Of a stretch of DNA of 64,000 bases, positions 17,196 to 25,158 are shown in pieces. Origin of the DNA: Nocardioides agariphilus (lineage in GTDB: Bacteria; Actinomycetota; Actinomycetes; Propionibacteriales; Nocardioidaceae); the NCBI RefSeq assembly GCF_015352445.1, contig NZ_JADKPO010000001.1, positions 1 to 64,000 of the forward strand, in the 5' to 3' direction. The notes below the pieces were generated by a model. That model was not told the DNA's origin and searched no databases. It saw nothing but the letters and a program-made list of their open reading frames with translations. Position numbers and translations under genes: made by a program. Within the stretch, counting starts at the first letter, position 1. Every line of letters starts with the position of its first letter.

Positions 17196-18059
17196 GTGCC
17201 GCGATTCGCAGCTGTCAGCCGTCATCACGTCACTAGTGCGTTGGACGAGTACGACGCACCCGGACGCGAGGAGTTCGTCGTGATGCACGGTGGCCGCGCC
17301 TACGGCGCCCAGGCGGTGCTCAGCGCCGCGCACGAGAAGGCCACCGGGTCGGCGGTGTCCGACTGGGATTGGACGAGCAAGGACCAGGCGGCACGCATCC
17401 TCCGCGAGCTGGGCTTCCGGGTGCTCGCCGGAGACGACCCCGAGGCCGTCGTCCCGGTCACGGGCGCATGGCGTGAGACCAGCGACGTCGGGCCAGAGGC
17501 GACGCGCGAGGCCTGGGCCGCGGCGGCTCGCGACCGGCTCCTGGAAGCAGCCCGGCGCTACCGGGCCACCGTGCAGCCGGCCGAGCTGGCCATCGAGGTG
17601 CAGCGTCGCAGCGGCATCCGCACCCGTCAGCTCTGGCACCACTGGCTCGACGAGGTGCTCGGCCTGGTCGCACTCGAGAGCTCCCGGCTCGAGGAGCCGC
17701 TGCTGGTCTCGCTGTGCGCCGACGATGCCGGCCGCGTGACCGACGGGTACGCCGTCGCCGTGCGTGCGGCCTACGGAGAGCGGCCCGAGCACCCCAACGC
17801 CCACGCTGCCAACGAGCGGCTGGAGTGCTACCGCTACTTCGAGGCCGCGGGGCTGCCGGCCGACGGCGGCAGCGTCGAGCCGCCCAAGATGGCGCCCGCT
17901 GCTCGGGCGACGGCGACCCGCACCGGCACCCGACGCACCGCTGCACCCAAGGCACCAGCGGTCAAGAGGCCGACCAAGCCCGCCGACCGTCCACCCGAGA
18001 TCTGCCCCACCTGCTTCATGGCCATCCCTCGTTCGGGAGTCTGCGACAACTGTGGCTGA
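17196..18059 (+). CDS. Stand-alone ScoMcrA-type head-domain protein with C-terminal zinc ribbon
   Basis: A 287-residue protein. Residues about 5-75 (HHVTSALDEYDAPGREEFV, then GGRAYGAQAVLSAAHEKATG, then AARILRELGFRVL) match the N-terminal head domain of the Type IV restriction enzyme ScoMcrA and many modular actinobacterial proteins. The middle is a helical unknown region. The last 60 residues are a Lys/Arg/Pro/Ala-rich linker and a CPTC-x8-CDNC zinc ribbon. There is no SRA or HNH nuclease domain, so it is not a complete restriction enzyme. It may bind nucleic acid. It starts at GTG 17196. Its neighbours are a hypothetical gene and the 85-bp repeats. Confidence 0.72.
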   Translation: MPRFAAVSRHHVTSALDEYDAPGREEFVVMHGGRAYGAQAVLSAAHEKATGSAVSDWDWTSKDQAARILRELGFRVLAGDDPEAVVPVTGAWRETSDVGPEATREAWAAAARDRLLEAARRYRATVQPAELAIEVQRRSGIRTRQLWHHWLDEVLGLVALESSRLEEPLLVSLCADDAGRVTDGYAVAVRAAYGERPEHPNAHAANERLECYRYFEAAGLPADGGSVEPPKMAPAARATATRTGTRRTAAPKAPAVKRPTKPADRPPEICPTCFMAIPRSGVCDNCG

Positions 18060-18130
18060 GCTGAGACGCGCAGCGGCGTAAGCAAGCCCCGCGGCTCCTC
18101 ACCCGCTGGTTGAGGAAGGCGCGCTAGCGC

Positions 18131-18470
18131 CAGTCTCGAAACCCGGTGAACGCTCAGCCACTGGCCCACGGGGCTTCGAGACGGTTGCTAGCGCAACCTC
18201 CTCAACCACCGGCGCCAGTCTCGAAACCCGGTGAACGCTCAGCCACTGGCCCACGGGGCTTCGAGACGGTTGCTAGCGCAACCTCCTCAACCACCGGCGC
18301 CAGTCTCGAAACCCGGTGAACGCTCAGCCACTGGCCCACGGGGTTTCGAGACGGTTGCTAGCGCAACCTCCTCAACCACCGGCGCCAGTCTCGAAACCAG
18401 ACGAGTTGCGCGCCTTCGATGGTTTCGAGAGGGTTGCTAGCGCAACCTCCTCAACCACCGGAACGCGGTC
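18131..18470. repeat. 85-bp tandem repeat, three full copies plus a diverged fourth
   Basis: Copies start at 18131, 18216 and 18301 (exact period 85), with a shortened, diverged fourth from 18386. The first three are nearly identical. Each unit contains TCTCGAAACC, a Ser/Pro-like filler, TTCGAGAC and the hairpin GGTTGC-TAGC-GCAACC next to TCCTCAACCA. The base just before (18109-18140) has the same module in inverted orientation (GGTTGAGGA ... GCTAGCGCC). The 436-base gap 18060-18495 between the convergent McrA-head and SNF2 genes is filled by this array. Confidence 0.92.
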
Positions 18471-18495
18471 TCGACAAGCTCGACCACCGATGGCG

Positions 18496-20694
18496 CTAGC
18501 GGTTGAGCAGTGCCTCGGTGAGCAGGGCAACCAGCGCCTCGACCTGGACGTCGACGGAGGATGCGTCGATGTCTTGTCCGTCCAGGGCGCGGGCGGCGAG
18601 CCCGGCCTTGCTGTCGATCAGCTCGGCGACCTTGGTGTCGATGGTCTGGGCCGCGATGATCCGCCAGGCGGTGACCGGCTCGTCCTGACCGATGCGGTGG
18701 ACGCGGTCGATCGCCTGGGTCTGCTCGGCGTCGGTCCACGACAGCTCGGCGAGCACGAGGTTGGAGGCGACCTGGAGGTTGATGCCGACTCCCGCAGCAC
18801 TCAGGGAGCAGACGATCACCGACACTTCGGGATCCTCGACGAACTCCTTGATGTTGCGCTCGCGAGCTACGCGGGTCTGGTCGCCGCGGATGCTGGAGTA
18901 GCGCAGACCGCGCCGCTTGAAGGTCTCCTGCGCGGCGTCCATCACGTCGATGTGCTTGGCGAAGAAGACGACCTTGCCGACGTTGCGCGCCAGCTGGGCT
19001 GCATAGTCGGCGGCCAGACCGGCCTTGGCCTGGCCGATCCGCCGCATCATGCCGAAGACGTTCTCGCCGCTCGACTCCTCGGAGGAGTCCTCGCGCTCCC
19101 ACGTCGCCACGCGGCGTACGAGCTCGTGGTCGATGCCGTCATCGTCGAGGTGGGCCTCACCGCGGCGGGTCGCCAGGGCCGACTCGTAGCGGGCCACGAG
19201 GCGGCGGGCCAGCTCGGCCTCGGCCTCGCGGATCGAGCGTCCCATCTCGTCGTCGAGCTCGACGGGGATGTCGGCGATGCGGCGCGCGGGGATGTCCTTG
19301 GCGACGTCGACCTTGCGGCGACGCACGATGCCCTGGCTGACCACGCAGCTGCGAGCCGCGCGGTAGAAGCCGGGGTCGGCGGGGGTCAGTCCGGTCTCCT
19401 CCAGGGCGTCCATCAGGCTGCCGAGGGGCTTCTTGTCGTCGACCCAGCCGAGGTACTCCCAGATCGCCTGGAAGTCCTCGATGTCGTTGATCAGCGGTGT
19501 GCCGGTCAGCGCGAACAGCAGCGGACGACCGGTGCGCGCCCGGATGCGGTCGGCGACGTTGAGGACGTTCTGGGACCGCTGGGAGGTCTTGTTCTTGATG
19601 AAGTGGGCCTCGTCGACGACCATGCCGCGGAAGCCGAAGTCGCCCAGCCAGCCGACGTGGCGGTCGAGCACCTCGTAGTTGACGACCACGATGTCGGCGA
19701 ACCCGTTGATGTCGTGGCCGTCGCCATGGATGACGGTCGAGGTGCGGTGGGGCACCCAGATGCCGGCCTCGCGGGCCCAGTTCATCTTCACCACGTTGGG
19801 GACGACGGCCAGCAGCGGGAACGCATCGGTGGCCTCGGCCGCCAGCAGTGCCTGCGCCGTCTTGCCCAGGCCGGGCTCGTCGGCCAGCAGGAACGTGCGG
19901 TGACCGTCGGCAGCGGAGGCAACCACCTCGGCCTGGTGCTTCATCAGCTGCAGCGCGCCGGGCAGCATCACCTCGCGCGCCTCGGGCAGCGGCATGGTGG
20001 TCGAGGCGCCGTTGCCGACCTCCTCGAACGAGCGGAACAGCGGCCCGAGAAGCTCCCAACCGGCCAGCCGACGCGCCTGGCCCCGGTTGTGGGAGGACGC
20101 GGTGAAGTCGGGGACGAGGAACGGGTTGGCCAGCTGGCGCGCGAGCACGGACTGCGGGACCACCCGTCGCTCGGTGGGGAGGGCGAGCGGGTCGGGCTCC
20201 TCGACCTCGTCCTCCGCGACCTCGACACCGGCCCGCTCCAGCATCGCCTTGCGCATCTCGGAGGCCTGGTCGGAGACCTTGGCGTCCTCGGCCAGCAGCG
20301 AGAACAGCGAGGGCTCACGAGCGGCGGTCTGCGCGAGGATGGTCGCGATGCCGTCGAGTCGCTTGAGCTCACCGTCGCGCTTGGCCTCTGTCATCGTCGT
20401 GTCCGACCTGACCCGGGCGCGCTCCTCGCGGGCGAGCAGCGCGACAGCCTGGAACCTGGAGCGCACGGAGACGGCCTGCCCACGCTCGACGGCGGACTCG
20501 ATCTCGCGCACGGCGCGCGCCAGGATCGGGATCAGACCCTCGTTGTCGAGGGGCCGGGTGCGTCCCGAACCTTGGCGTCCGTTCGTACGGCGCTGCGCGG
20601 ACCGTTGGCCCTGACGCTGGCGACTTCGAGCCAACTGCTCTCCTCCCACGGGCCCGGGCTTCCCCGGGCTGACCCTTGTTGGGTCGGTCGGCAT
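18496..20694 (-). CDS. SNF2-family DEAH-box ATPase/helicase
   Basis: A 732-residue SNF2-type translocase. A basic, disordered N-terminus of about 50 residues and a helical region precede the motor. Motif I is DEPGLGKTAQALLAAE (about residue 273), motif II VDEAHFIKN (about 361), motif III ALTGTPLIND. Lobe 2 has VVFFAKHIDVMDA, SLSAAGVGINLQVAS and QAIDRVHRIGQDEPV with the Arg fingers. It should be an ATP-driven duplex DNA translocase. No nuclease or methylase domain is attached. The 3' end lies beside the 85-bp tandem repeats. GGAGGG precedes the ATG at 20694. Confidence 0.92.
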   Translation of the reverse strand: MPTDPTRVSPGKPGPVGGEQLARSRQRQGQRSAQRRTNGRQGSGRTRPLDNEGLIPILARAVREIESAVERGQAVSVRSRFQAVALLAREERARVRSDTTMTEAKRDGELKRLDGIATILAQTAAREPSLFSLLAEDAKVSDQASEMRKAMLERAGVEVAEDEVEEPDPLALPTERRVVPQSVLARQLANPFLVPDFTASSHNRGQARRLAGWELLGPLFRSFEEVGNGASTTMPLPEAREVMLPGALQLMKHQAEVVASAADGHRTFLLADEPGLGKTAQALLAAEATDAFPLLAVVPNVVKMNWAREAGIWVPHRTSTVIHGDGHDINGFADIVVVNYEVLDRHVGWLGDFGFRGMVVDEAHFIKNKTSQRSQNVLNVADRIRARTGRPLLFALTGTPLINDIEDFQAIWEYLGWVDDKKPLGSLMDALEETGLTPADPGFYRAARSCVVSQGIVRRRKVDVAKDIPARRIADIPVELDDEMGRSIREAEAELARRLVARYESALATRRGEAHLDDDGIDHELVRRVATWEREDSSEESSGENVFGMMRRIGQAKAGLAADYAAQLARNVGKVVFFAKHIDVMDAAQETFKRRGLRYSSIRGDQTRVARERNIKEFVEDPEVSVIVCSLSAAGVGINLQVASNLVLAELSWTDAEQTQAIDRVHRIGQDEPVTAWRIIAAQTIDTKVAELIDSKAGLAARALDGQDIDASSVDVQVEALVALLTEALLNR

Positions 20695-20931
20695 GCAGGT
20701 CGTCGCACCCTCCGTGGGCGACTGCTCGGCGAGCTTGCTGCTTGGGGTGCTCGGGAGCCCGTCAGTTGCAGACGCTCCGGTCGGGAGATGGCCCGGCCGG
20801 CCTGGGCGGCCGACGGACGAGGACCGCTGGGGCGGTCCGACCTGTTGCTCCGGTCAGCATAGCCCTCAAGAAGAGCGGTGTCCCAAAGTGCGGCGCTCCC
20901 GTCCCACCGAACTGCGGCTGGACTGATCCGG

Positions 20932-22176
20932 TCACGCGTCGGACGGGATCTCCTCCGGGGCACGCCGCTGGAGTCGTCGTACGTCCGGAGACAGCAGGGC
21001 GAGCAGCGACGAGCCGCCCATCACCAGGCCGACCACGACCAGCCATCGATCCAAGCCCACGCCGGCGGCCACCGGTCCTGTCAGTGCCAGCCCGAGCGGT
21101 CGCGCCACGAAGGAGCCGACCAGGTCGAAGGAGTAGACGCGGGCCAGCTTGTCCTCGGCGACGTTCTGCTGGATGGACAGGTCCCAGTTGACGCTGAACA
21201 GCTCCAGCCCGAACCCGTGGAGGAACGCGCCGAGGAGCAGCACGGTCAGCTGGTCCGAGAGCGCCATCGCCAGCGGGAACGCGGCGGTCAACGAGAGCAG
21301 CGCGGTGCCGGCGTACAGCCCGTGCCGCGGCTGCCATCGCAAGGACACCAGCCCACCGACCATGAAGCCGACCATCAGCGCGGCGAGGGCCCATCCCCAA
21401 GCCGCGCGCCCCAAGCTGTCGCCGACCACGATCGGCCCGAGCACGGACTGCGCCCCACCGAAGAACAGGTGGTAGAGCAGGGCCTGCCCGATCAGCAGCC
21501 ACAGCCAGGTATGGCGGAAGACCTCGGCAGCGCCCGCGCGGAGGTCGCGCACCAGGCTCGGACGGGACTGCGGAGCGGGAGGTGCCGCCACCCGGATCAG
21601 GCCGAAGCAGACCGCAGCCACGGCGTAGGTCGCCGCGTCGATCGCGACGGCCCACCCGCTCCCGAAGGCGGCGACGAGGATCCCCGCGAGCGAGAAGCCC
21701 AGCACCTGCGCGGCGTTCTGGCACAGGCGCCGGCCGGCAACGGCTCGCGGCAGGTCCTCGGCAGGCACCGTCTGACGCGTCATCGCCGACGAGGACGGGC
21801 CGGCCAGCGCTCCGAGACAGCCGTTGGCGACGCCCACGACCGTGAGCAGCGGGATGGACGCCCACCCGCCGATCAGCGCCACGGCCACCACGCCTTGGGT
21901 CAGGAAGCCCGCGGCCGACGACCCCTGCATCATCAGCTGACGCGGCAGCCGGTCTCCCAGTACGCCGCCGAACAGCACGGTGACCACCTCGGCCATCGCG
22001 TACGCCGCCACGACGAGCCCGAGGTCAGTCGCGGACCCGCCGAGGTCGAGGACCGCGAAGGCCAGGGCCACGGGTGCGATCGACCCGCCGAGGCTGCTCA
22101 CCGTCGCGCCGGTCACCAACCATCGGTAGTCGCGGTGCCGCAGCAGCCCCCAGAAGCCGTTCACGCGGCGCGACAT
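20932..22176 (-). CDS. MFS transporter, 12 helices
   Basis: A 414-residue major facilitator protein of the macrolide-efflux-like (MFS_1/MFS_3) group: GFWGLLRHRDYRWLVTGATVSSLGG at the start, motif A VLFGGVLGDRLPRQLMM in loop 2-3, and paired six-helix bundles. Probably a drug or metabolite exporter. ATG 22176 directly adjoins an operator-like palindrome. Divergent from a MarR-type regulator 61 bases away, so induction by the transported compound is likely. The 237 bases between it and the SNF2 gene hold nothing recognisable. Confidence 0.9.
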   Translation of the reverse strand: MSRRVNGFWGLLRHRDYRWLVTGATVSSLGGSIAPVALAFAVLDLGGSATDLGLVVAAYAMAEVVTVLFGGVLGDRLPRQLMMQGSSAAGFLTQGVVAVALIGGWASIPLLTVVGVANGCLGALAGPSSSAMTRQTVPAEDLPRAVAGRRLCQNAAQVLGFSLAGILVAAFGSGWAVAIDAATYAVAAVCFGLIRVAAPPAPQSRPSLVRDLRAGAAEVFRHTWLWLLIGQALLYHLFFGGAQSVLGPIVVGDSLGRAAWGWALAALMVGFMVGGLVSLRWQPRHGLYAGTALLSLTAAFPLAMALSDQLTVLLLGAFLHGFGLELFSVNWDLSIQQNVAEDKLARVYSFDLVGSFVARPLGLALTGPVAAGVGLDRWLVVVGLVMGGSSLLALLSPDVRRLQRRAPEEIPSDA

Positions 22177-22209
22177 TACTTCGCTGGCGAAGTATTCGTC
22201 AACGAAGTA
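22177..22209. promoter_or_regulatory. Double MarR-type operator
   Basis: A perfect palindrome TACTTCGC-TG-GCGAAGTA at 22177-22194 is followed by a second, imperfect copy TTCGT-CA-ACGAA at 22195-22206 continuing into GTA. The first copy abuts the MFS start codon. The pair lies upstream of the regulator's -10-like TACGAT (22226-22231). Two adjacent sites suit cooperative binding of MarR dimers. Confidence 0.75.
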
Positions 22210-22237
22210 GTGGGCGGCCCATCACTACGATGTGCTC

Positions 22238-22753
22238 GTGCCCGAGACCGACTGGACCGACCGACATGTCGCGCGCTGGCGCTCGCACTGGGTCGACATC
22301 CACTTCGATGACGAGGTCGAGGCCGTGGTCACCAGGATCAGCAGGCTGCAGCGGTTCCTCAAGGGGACGATCCAGACGGCAGTCGCCGAGGTCGGGATCC
22401 AGGACTTCGAGTACGCAACCCTGCACTCCTTGATGATCCGCGACACTCCCGGCACCGCGTCACCGACCGACCTCGCCGAGGACCTCGGCGTCTCGGGTGC
22501 CGGGATGACGGGGCGGTTGGACGGCTTGGAGAAGGCCGGCTGGGTACAGCGAAACCCTTCGCCCGACGATCGACGCCGGGTCGTCGTCGAGATCACCCGG
22601 TCCGGCGCAGAGATCTGGAGGAAGGCGATGGCGCTGCGCGGCGCACAGGAGGAGGAGCTCGTGGCCGTGCTCTCCGACCGCGAGCGTGCCCAGCTCAGCC
22701 GGCTCCTCAAGAAGCTCACGCTCTGGACCGAGGCCCCGAGAGAGGTCCAGTGA
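22238..22753 (+). CDS. MarR family transcriptional regulator
   Basis: About 171 residues. The winged helix is clear: YATLHSLMIRDTPGTASPTDLAEDLGVSGAGMT, then RLDGLEKAGWVQRNPSPDDRRRVVVEITRSG, flanked by the dimerisation helices. I choose GTG 22238 because TACGAT sits six bases before it (leaderless mRNA); GTG 22232 would overlap that hexamer. It is divergent from the MFS gene with two palindromes between, so it is the likely local repressor. Its stop overlaps the SRPBCC start by four bases, so the regulator leads a short operon. Confidence 0.9.
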   Translation: MPETDWTDRHVARWRSHWVDIHFDDEVEAVVTRISRLQRFLKGTIQTAVAEVGIQDFEYATLHSLMIRDTPGTASPTDLAEDLGVSGAGMTGRLDGLEKAGWVQRNPSPDDRRRVVVEITRSGAEIWRKAMALRGAQEEELVAVLSDRERAQLSRLLKKLTLWTEAPREVQ

Positions 22754-23229
22754 CGAGGTTCTCCGTGTCCACGACCTCGCGCGCGACCGTCGAGGCCAGC
22801 CGGCAGCGCGTGTGGGACGCACTCACCGACACCGGCCTGCTCTCGCGACTGACGCCGTACCTGCGCAGGATCGACGCCTCGAGCAGCCCGGACAGCGTCC
22901 GCTGGACCTGGCACCTGGTCCAGATCCCGCTGCTGGGCTCGATGGTCTCGCCGTCCTTCACCGAGGTGATGACCTTCGACGAGCCGTCCCGCATCGACTT
23001 CGCGCACGACCCCGCCCGCGCCGAGGAGAAGGCGGGGGTCGAGGGTCGCTACACCCTCGTGGAGGCGGGCGGAGCCACCGACCTCAGCATCGAGCTCGCC
23101 ATCACGGTCGACCTGCCGTTTCCGAGGTTGGCGCGTCCGGCCGTGCAGGCGGCGATGCACGCCGTCGTCGCCACGATGGGCGTCAGGTTCTCCCACAACC
23201 TGGTGCGCCACCTGAAGCGGACCTCATGA
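22750..23229 (+). CDS. SRPBCC (START-like) superfamily protein
   Basis: A 159-residue protein starting MTRFSVSTTSRATVEASRQRVWDALTD, the typical first strand and helix of polyketide-cyclase/START-like proteins. It continues with MVSPSFTEVMTFDEPSRIDF and a C-terminal amphipathic helix FPRLARPAVQAAMHAVVATMG that closes a ligand cavity. It may bind a lipid or aromatic ligand, which cannot be named. It starts at GTG 22750 inside the MarR stop (GTGA overlap), and is followed 13 bases later by the NAD-binding protein gene, forming a three-gene operon. Confidence 0.88.
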   Translation: MTRFSVSTTSRATVEASRQRVWDALTDTGLLSRLTPYLRRIDASSSPDSVRWTWHLVQIPLLGSMVSPSFTEVMTFDEPSRIDFAHDPARAEEKAGVEGRYTLVEAGGATDLSIELAITVDLPFPRLARPAVQAAMHAVVATMGVRFSHNLVRHLKRTS

Positions 23230-23242
23230 TGTGGGCCTCCTG

Positions 23243-24307
23243 ATGCGGATCGTGGTGCTCGGTGCGACCGGGTACGTCGGGTCGCGCCTGGTCCCCCAGC
23301 TACTGGAGGCAGGGCACGAGGTCGTCGCCGCCTCGTCATCAGCCACGCAGCCTGGGCGGTTCTCGTGGTCCGATCAGGTGACCTGGCGGCAGTGCGACGT
23401 GACCGACCGGAGAGCGGTGGCGAAGGCGCTGCGCGACGCCGATGGCGTCTGCTACCTGGTGCACAGCCTGAAGCGACGCGGGTTCGCCGACCGCGACCGG
23501 CTCGGCGCGACCCACGTACGCGATGCGGCTTCATCGACCGGCGTACGCCGGATCGTCTATCTCTCCGGGCTGGTCCCCAGGCTCGACCGTGGTGAGGGAC
23601 TCTCGGCTCACCTCGCGTCGCGGCTCGAGGTGGAGCAGATCCTGGCGGCCGCGGACTGCTCCACGCTCAGCCTGCGGGCGGGAGTCGTGATCGGGGCCGG
23701 CTCGACGTCCTACGAGGTGGTCAGACAGCTCGCCTCCTTGCTGCTGGTGCAGCCGGTGCCGTCGTGGATGCGCACGAGCGTGCAGCCGGTCGCCGTGTCC
23801 GACGTACTGCGAGCTCTGGTCGCGGCGTTCGACGACGGAGCGCCCGAGGGGGACCTCGACCTCGGCGGTCCTGACGTGCTGCGCTATCCCGACCTGCTGG
23901 CGGCGTACTCCCGCGCGGCCCTCCTCCCCCGCCTCCGCGTGCCCGTGCCGATCGCACCGGTCGCGGCCGTCGGTGTGACCACCGCACTCCTGGTCGGTGC
24001 GCCGTTCCACACCGTGACCGCCCTGGTCGACAGCCTGCGCCACGACATGGTCTGCCGCCCCGACCACCAATGGAGTCCTGGCGAGCAGCCGTTCCTCGGC
24101 GTCGAGGAGGCCCTGGCCCGATCCCTCGGCCTGCATGGTTGCGACGTACCCGAGGCGCCCCTGGCCAGCGACCCGGCCTGGACCCGGATGCGCGCCCCCG
24201 TGTTCGACGAGCTGCACGCACCGACCGTCGTGCGCGCCGGCGCCAGCCTGGCCCTGCGGCGGCTTGCCGACGTGCGCGGCGTGTTCCGCAACGCCGCCGG
24301 CCTTTGA
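23243..24307 (+). CDS. NAD(P)-binding atypical SDR
   Basis: A 354-residue Rossmann protein: MRIVVLGATGYVGSRLVPQLLEAGHEV is a GxxGxxG dinucleotide site, and IVYLSGLVP occupies the active-site strand. It lacks the YxxxK pair of classical SDRs, as in the NmrA/atypical SDR group. The C-terminal 130 residues include an Ala/Val-rich hydrophobic stretch (VPIAPVAAVGVTTALLVG). Function unknown; related proteins handle quinones or polyketide-like ligands. ATG 23243 is chosen; GTG 23231 is an alternative. Third gene of the MarR-led operon. Confidence 0.83.
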   Translation: MRIVVLGATGYVGSRLVPQLLEAGHEVVAASSSATQPGRFSWSDQVTWRQCDVTDRRAVAKALRDADGVCYLVHSLKRRGFADRDRLGATHVRDAASSTGVRRIVYLSGLVPRLDRGEGLSAHLASRLEVEQILAAADCSTLSLRAGVVIGAGSTSYEVVRQLASLLLVQPVPSWMRTSVQPVAVSDVLRALVAAFDDGAPEGDLDLGGPDVLRYPDLLAAYSRAALLPRLRVPVPIAPVAAVGVTTALLVGAPFHTVTALVDSLRHDMVCRPDHQWSPGEQPFLGVEEALARSLGLHGCDVPEAPLASDPAWTRMRAPVFDELHAPTVVRAGASLALRRLADVRGVFRNAAGL

Positions 24308-24322
24308 ACGTACGGTGACCTG

Positions 24323-24511
24323 GTGACCACCACTCCCGTCGCCGGGCCGACAGCAGCCCAGGTCATCAACCAGTCGTGCGCCGTGCCCGCCAAGGGCGGC
24401 CTGCCCCCGTGCGACAACTGCGGAGCCACCATGCGCTGGGAGACCTCTCACCAGCGATGCGACCGTTGCGGCTACATCGTGCCCTGCTGCGAGGGTTCGC
24501 CTCTCGGCTGA
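24323..24511 (+). CDS. Small double-CxxC zinc-ribbon protein
   Basis: A 62-residue protein. The C-terminal half is a zinc ribbon, CDNCGATMRWE followed by CDRCGYIVPCCEG. The N-terminal 28 residues are low complexity. Such small proteins occur next to many actinobacterial genes and have no known role. It starts at GTG 24323, with TACGGT seven bases upstream; the MOSC gene downstream has the same TACGGTGAC element before its start. A perfect 14-base palindrome, CCCGGCCGGCCGGG at 24533-24546, follows and may end transcription. Confidence 0.72.
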   Translation: MTTTPVAGPTAAQVINQSCAVPAKGGLPPCDNCGATMRWETSHQRCDRCGYIVPCCEGSPLG

Positions 24512-24556
24512 GAGCCGTTCCCCAATGGATTACCCGGCCGGCCGGGGATTTCATCA

Positions 24557-24613
24557 CTTGCGACCCCCACGGCCGCATCACGACCGGCAAACGGCTGCCG
24601 TTGGGGTCACAAG
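24557..24613. repeat. 20-bp imperfect inverted repeat before the MOSC gene
   Basis: The arms 24557-24576 and 24594-24613 match at 17 of 20 positions around the core ACTTG-N-GACCCC, with a 17-base loop. It ends just before the -10-like TACGGT of the MOSC gene. It could be a pair of facing operators or an RNA hairpin. Confidence 0.6.
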
Positions 24614-24632
24614 TACTGCGTACGGTGACGCC

Positions 24633-25088
24633 ATGACGACCGAGCCGCGCGTGATCTCGATCCACGTCGCGCCCGGGGCACGGCTCCCGGTGAAGTCCGT
24701 CGAGTCAGTGGTGGCCGAGGCCGGCAAGGGACTGGTCGGAGACCGGTACCACGGCACCAAGCACCGTCACGTCAGCGTGCAGTCGGCGGAGTCGCTGGCC
24801 GAGGCGGCCGAGATCTTCGGCCGTCCCATCGACGCTGGCGGCACCAGGCACAACCTGACGATCTCGCACGGCGAGGTGCCGCGTACGCCGGGAGACCGGC
24901 TCAGGATCGGCGAGGTCCTGCTCGAGGTGGTGCGCGTGGCAGCGCCCTGCAAGCTGCTCGACGACACGCTGGGTCGCGGCGCGCAGGAGGCTCTTCGCCG
25001 CAAGGGCGGGTCGATCTTCCGGGTCCTCGAGGGGGGAAAGATCCGTGTCGGCGATCTGGTGGAGGAACCCCCGGCCGACCGGAGATGA
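24633..25088 (+). CDS. MOSC domain protein
   Basis: A 151-residue MOSC (MOCO sulfurase C-terminal) domain. It has the N-terminal strand RVISIHVAPGARLPVKSVE, the motif GKGLVGDRYHGT, VSVQSAESLAEAA, and the Cys-containing CKLLDDTLGRGAQEALRRKGGSIFRVLEGG that is thought to carry sulphur or pterin. The domain is linked to molybdenum-cofactor-dependent sulphur transfer and detoxification of N-hydroxylated compounds. ATG 24633 has TACGGT nine bases upstream. Monocistronic. Confidence 0.9.
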   Translation: MTTEPRVISIHVAPGARLPVKSVESVVAEAGKGLVGDRYHGTKHRHVSVQSAESLAEAAEIFGRPIDAGGTRHNLTISHGEVPRTPGDRLRIGEVLLEVVRVAAPCKLLDDTLGRGAQEALRRKGGSIFRVLEGGKIRVGDLVEEPPADRR

Positions 25089-25158
25089 TCCCGCCACTTG
25101 TGACGCCTCTTGGGCCGCCAGCGGGTCCTGGGCCTCACACCGGCGATGGGCTTGTAAC

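Noticed and set aside
18131-18470. CRISPR array
   Set aside because: The units are contiguous 85-bp repeats without unique spacers, and no cas genes are present.
18316-20862. An 848-residue open frame on the + strand
   Set aside because: It is antisense to the SNF2 gene and has no family motifs; long antisense frames are expected at this GC content.
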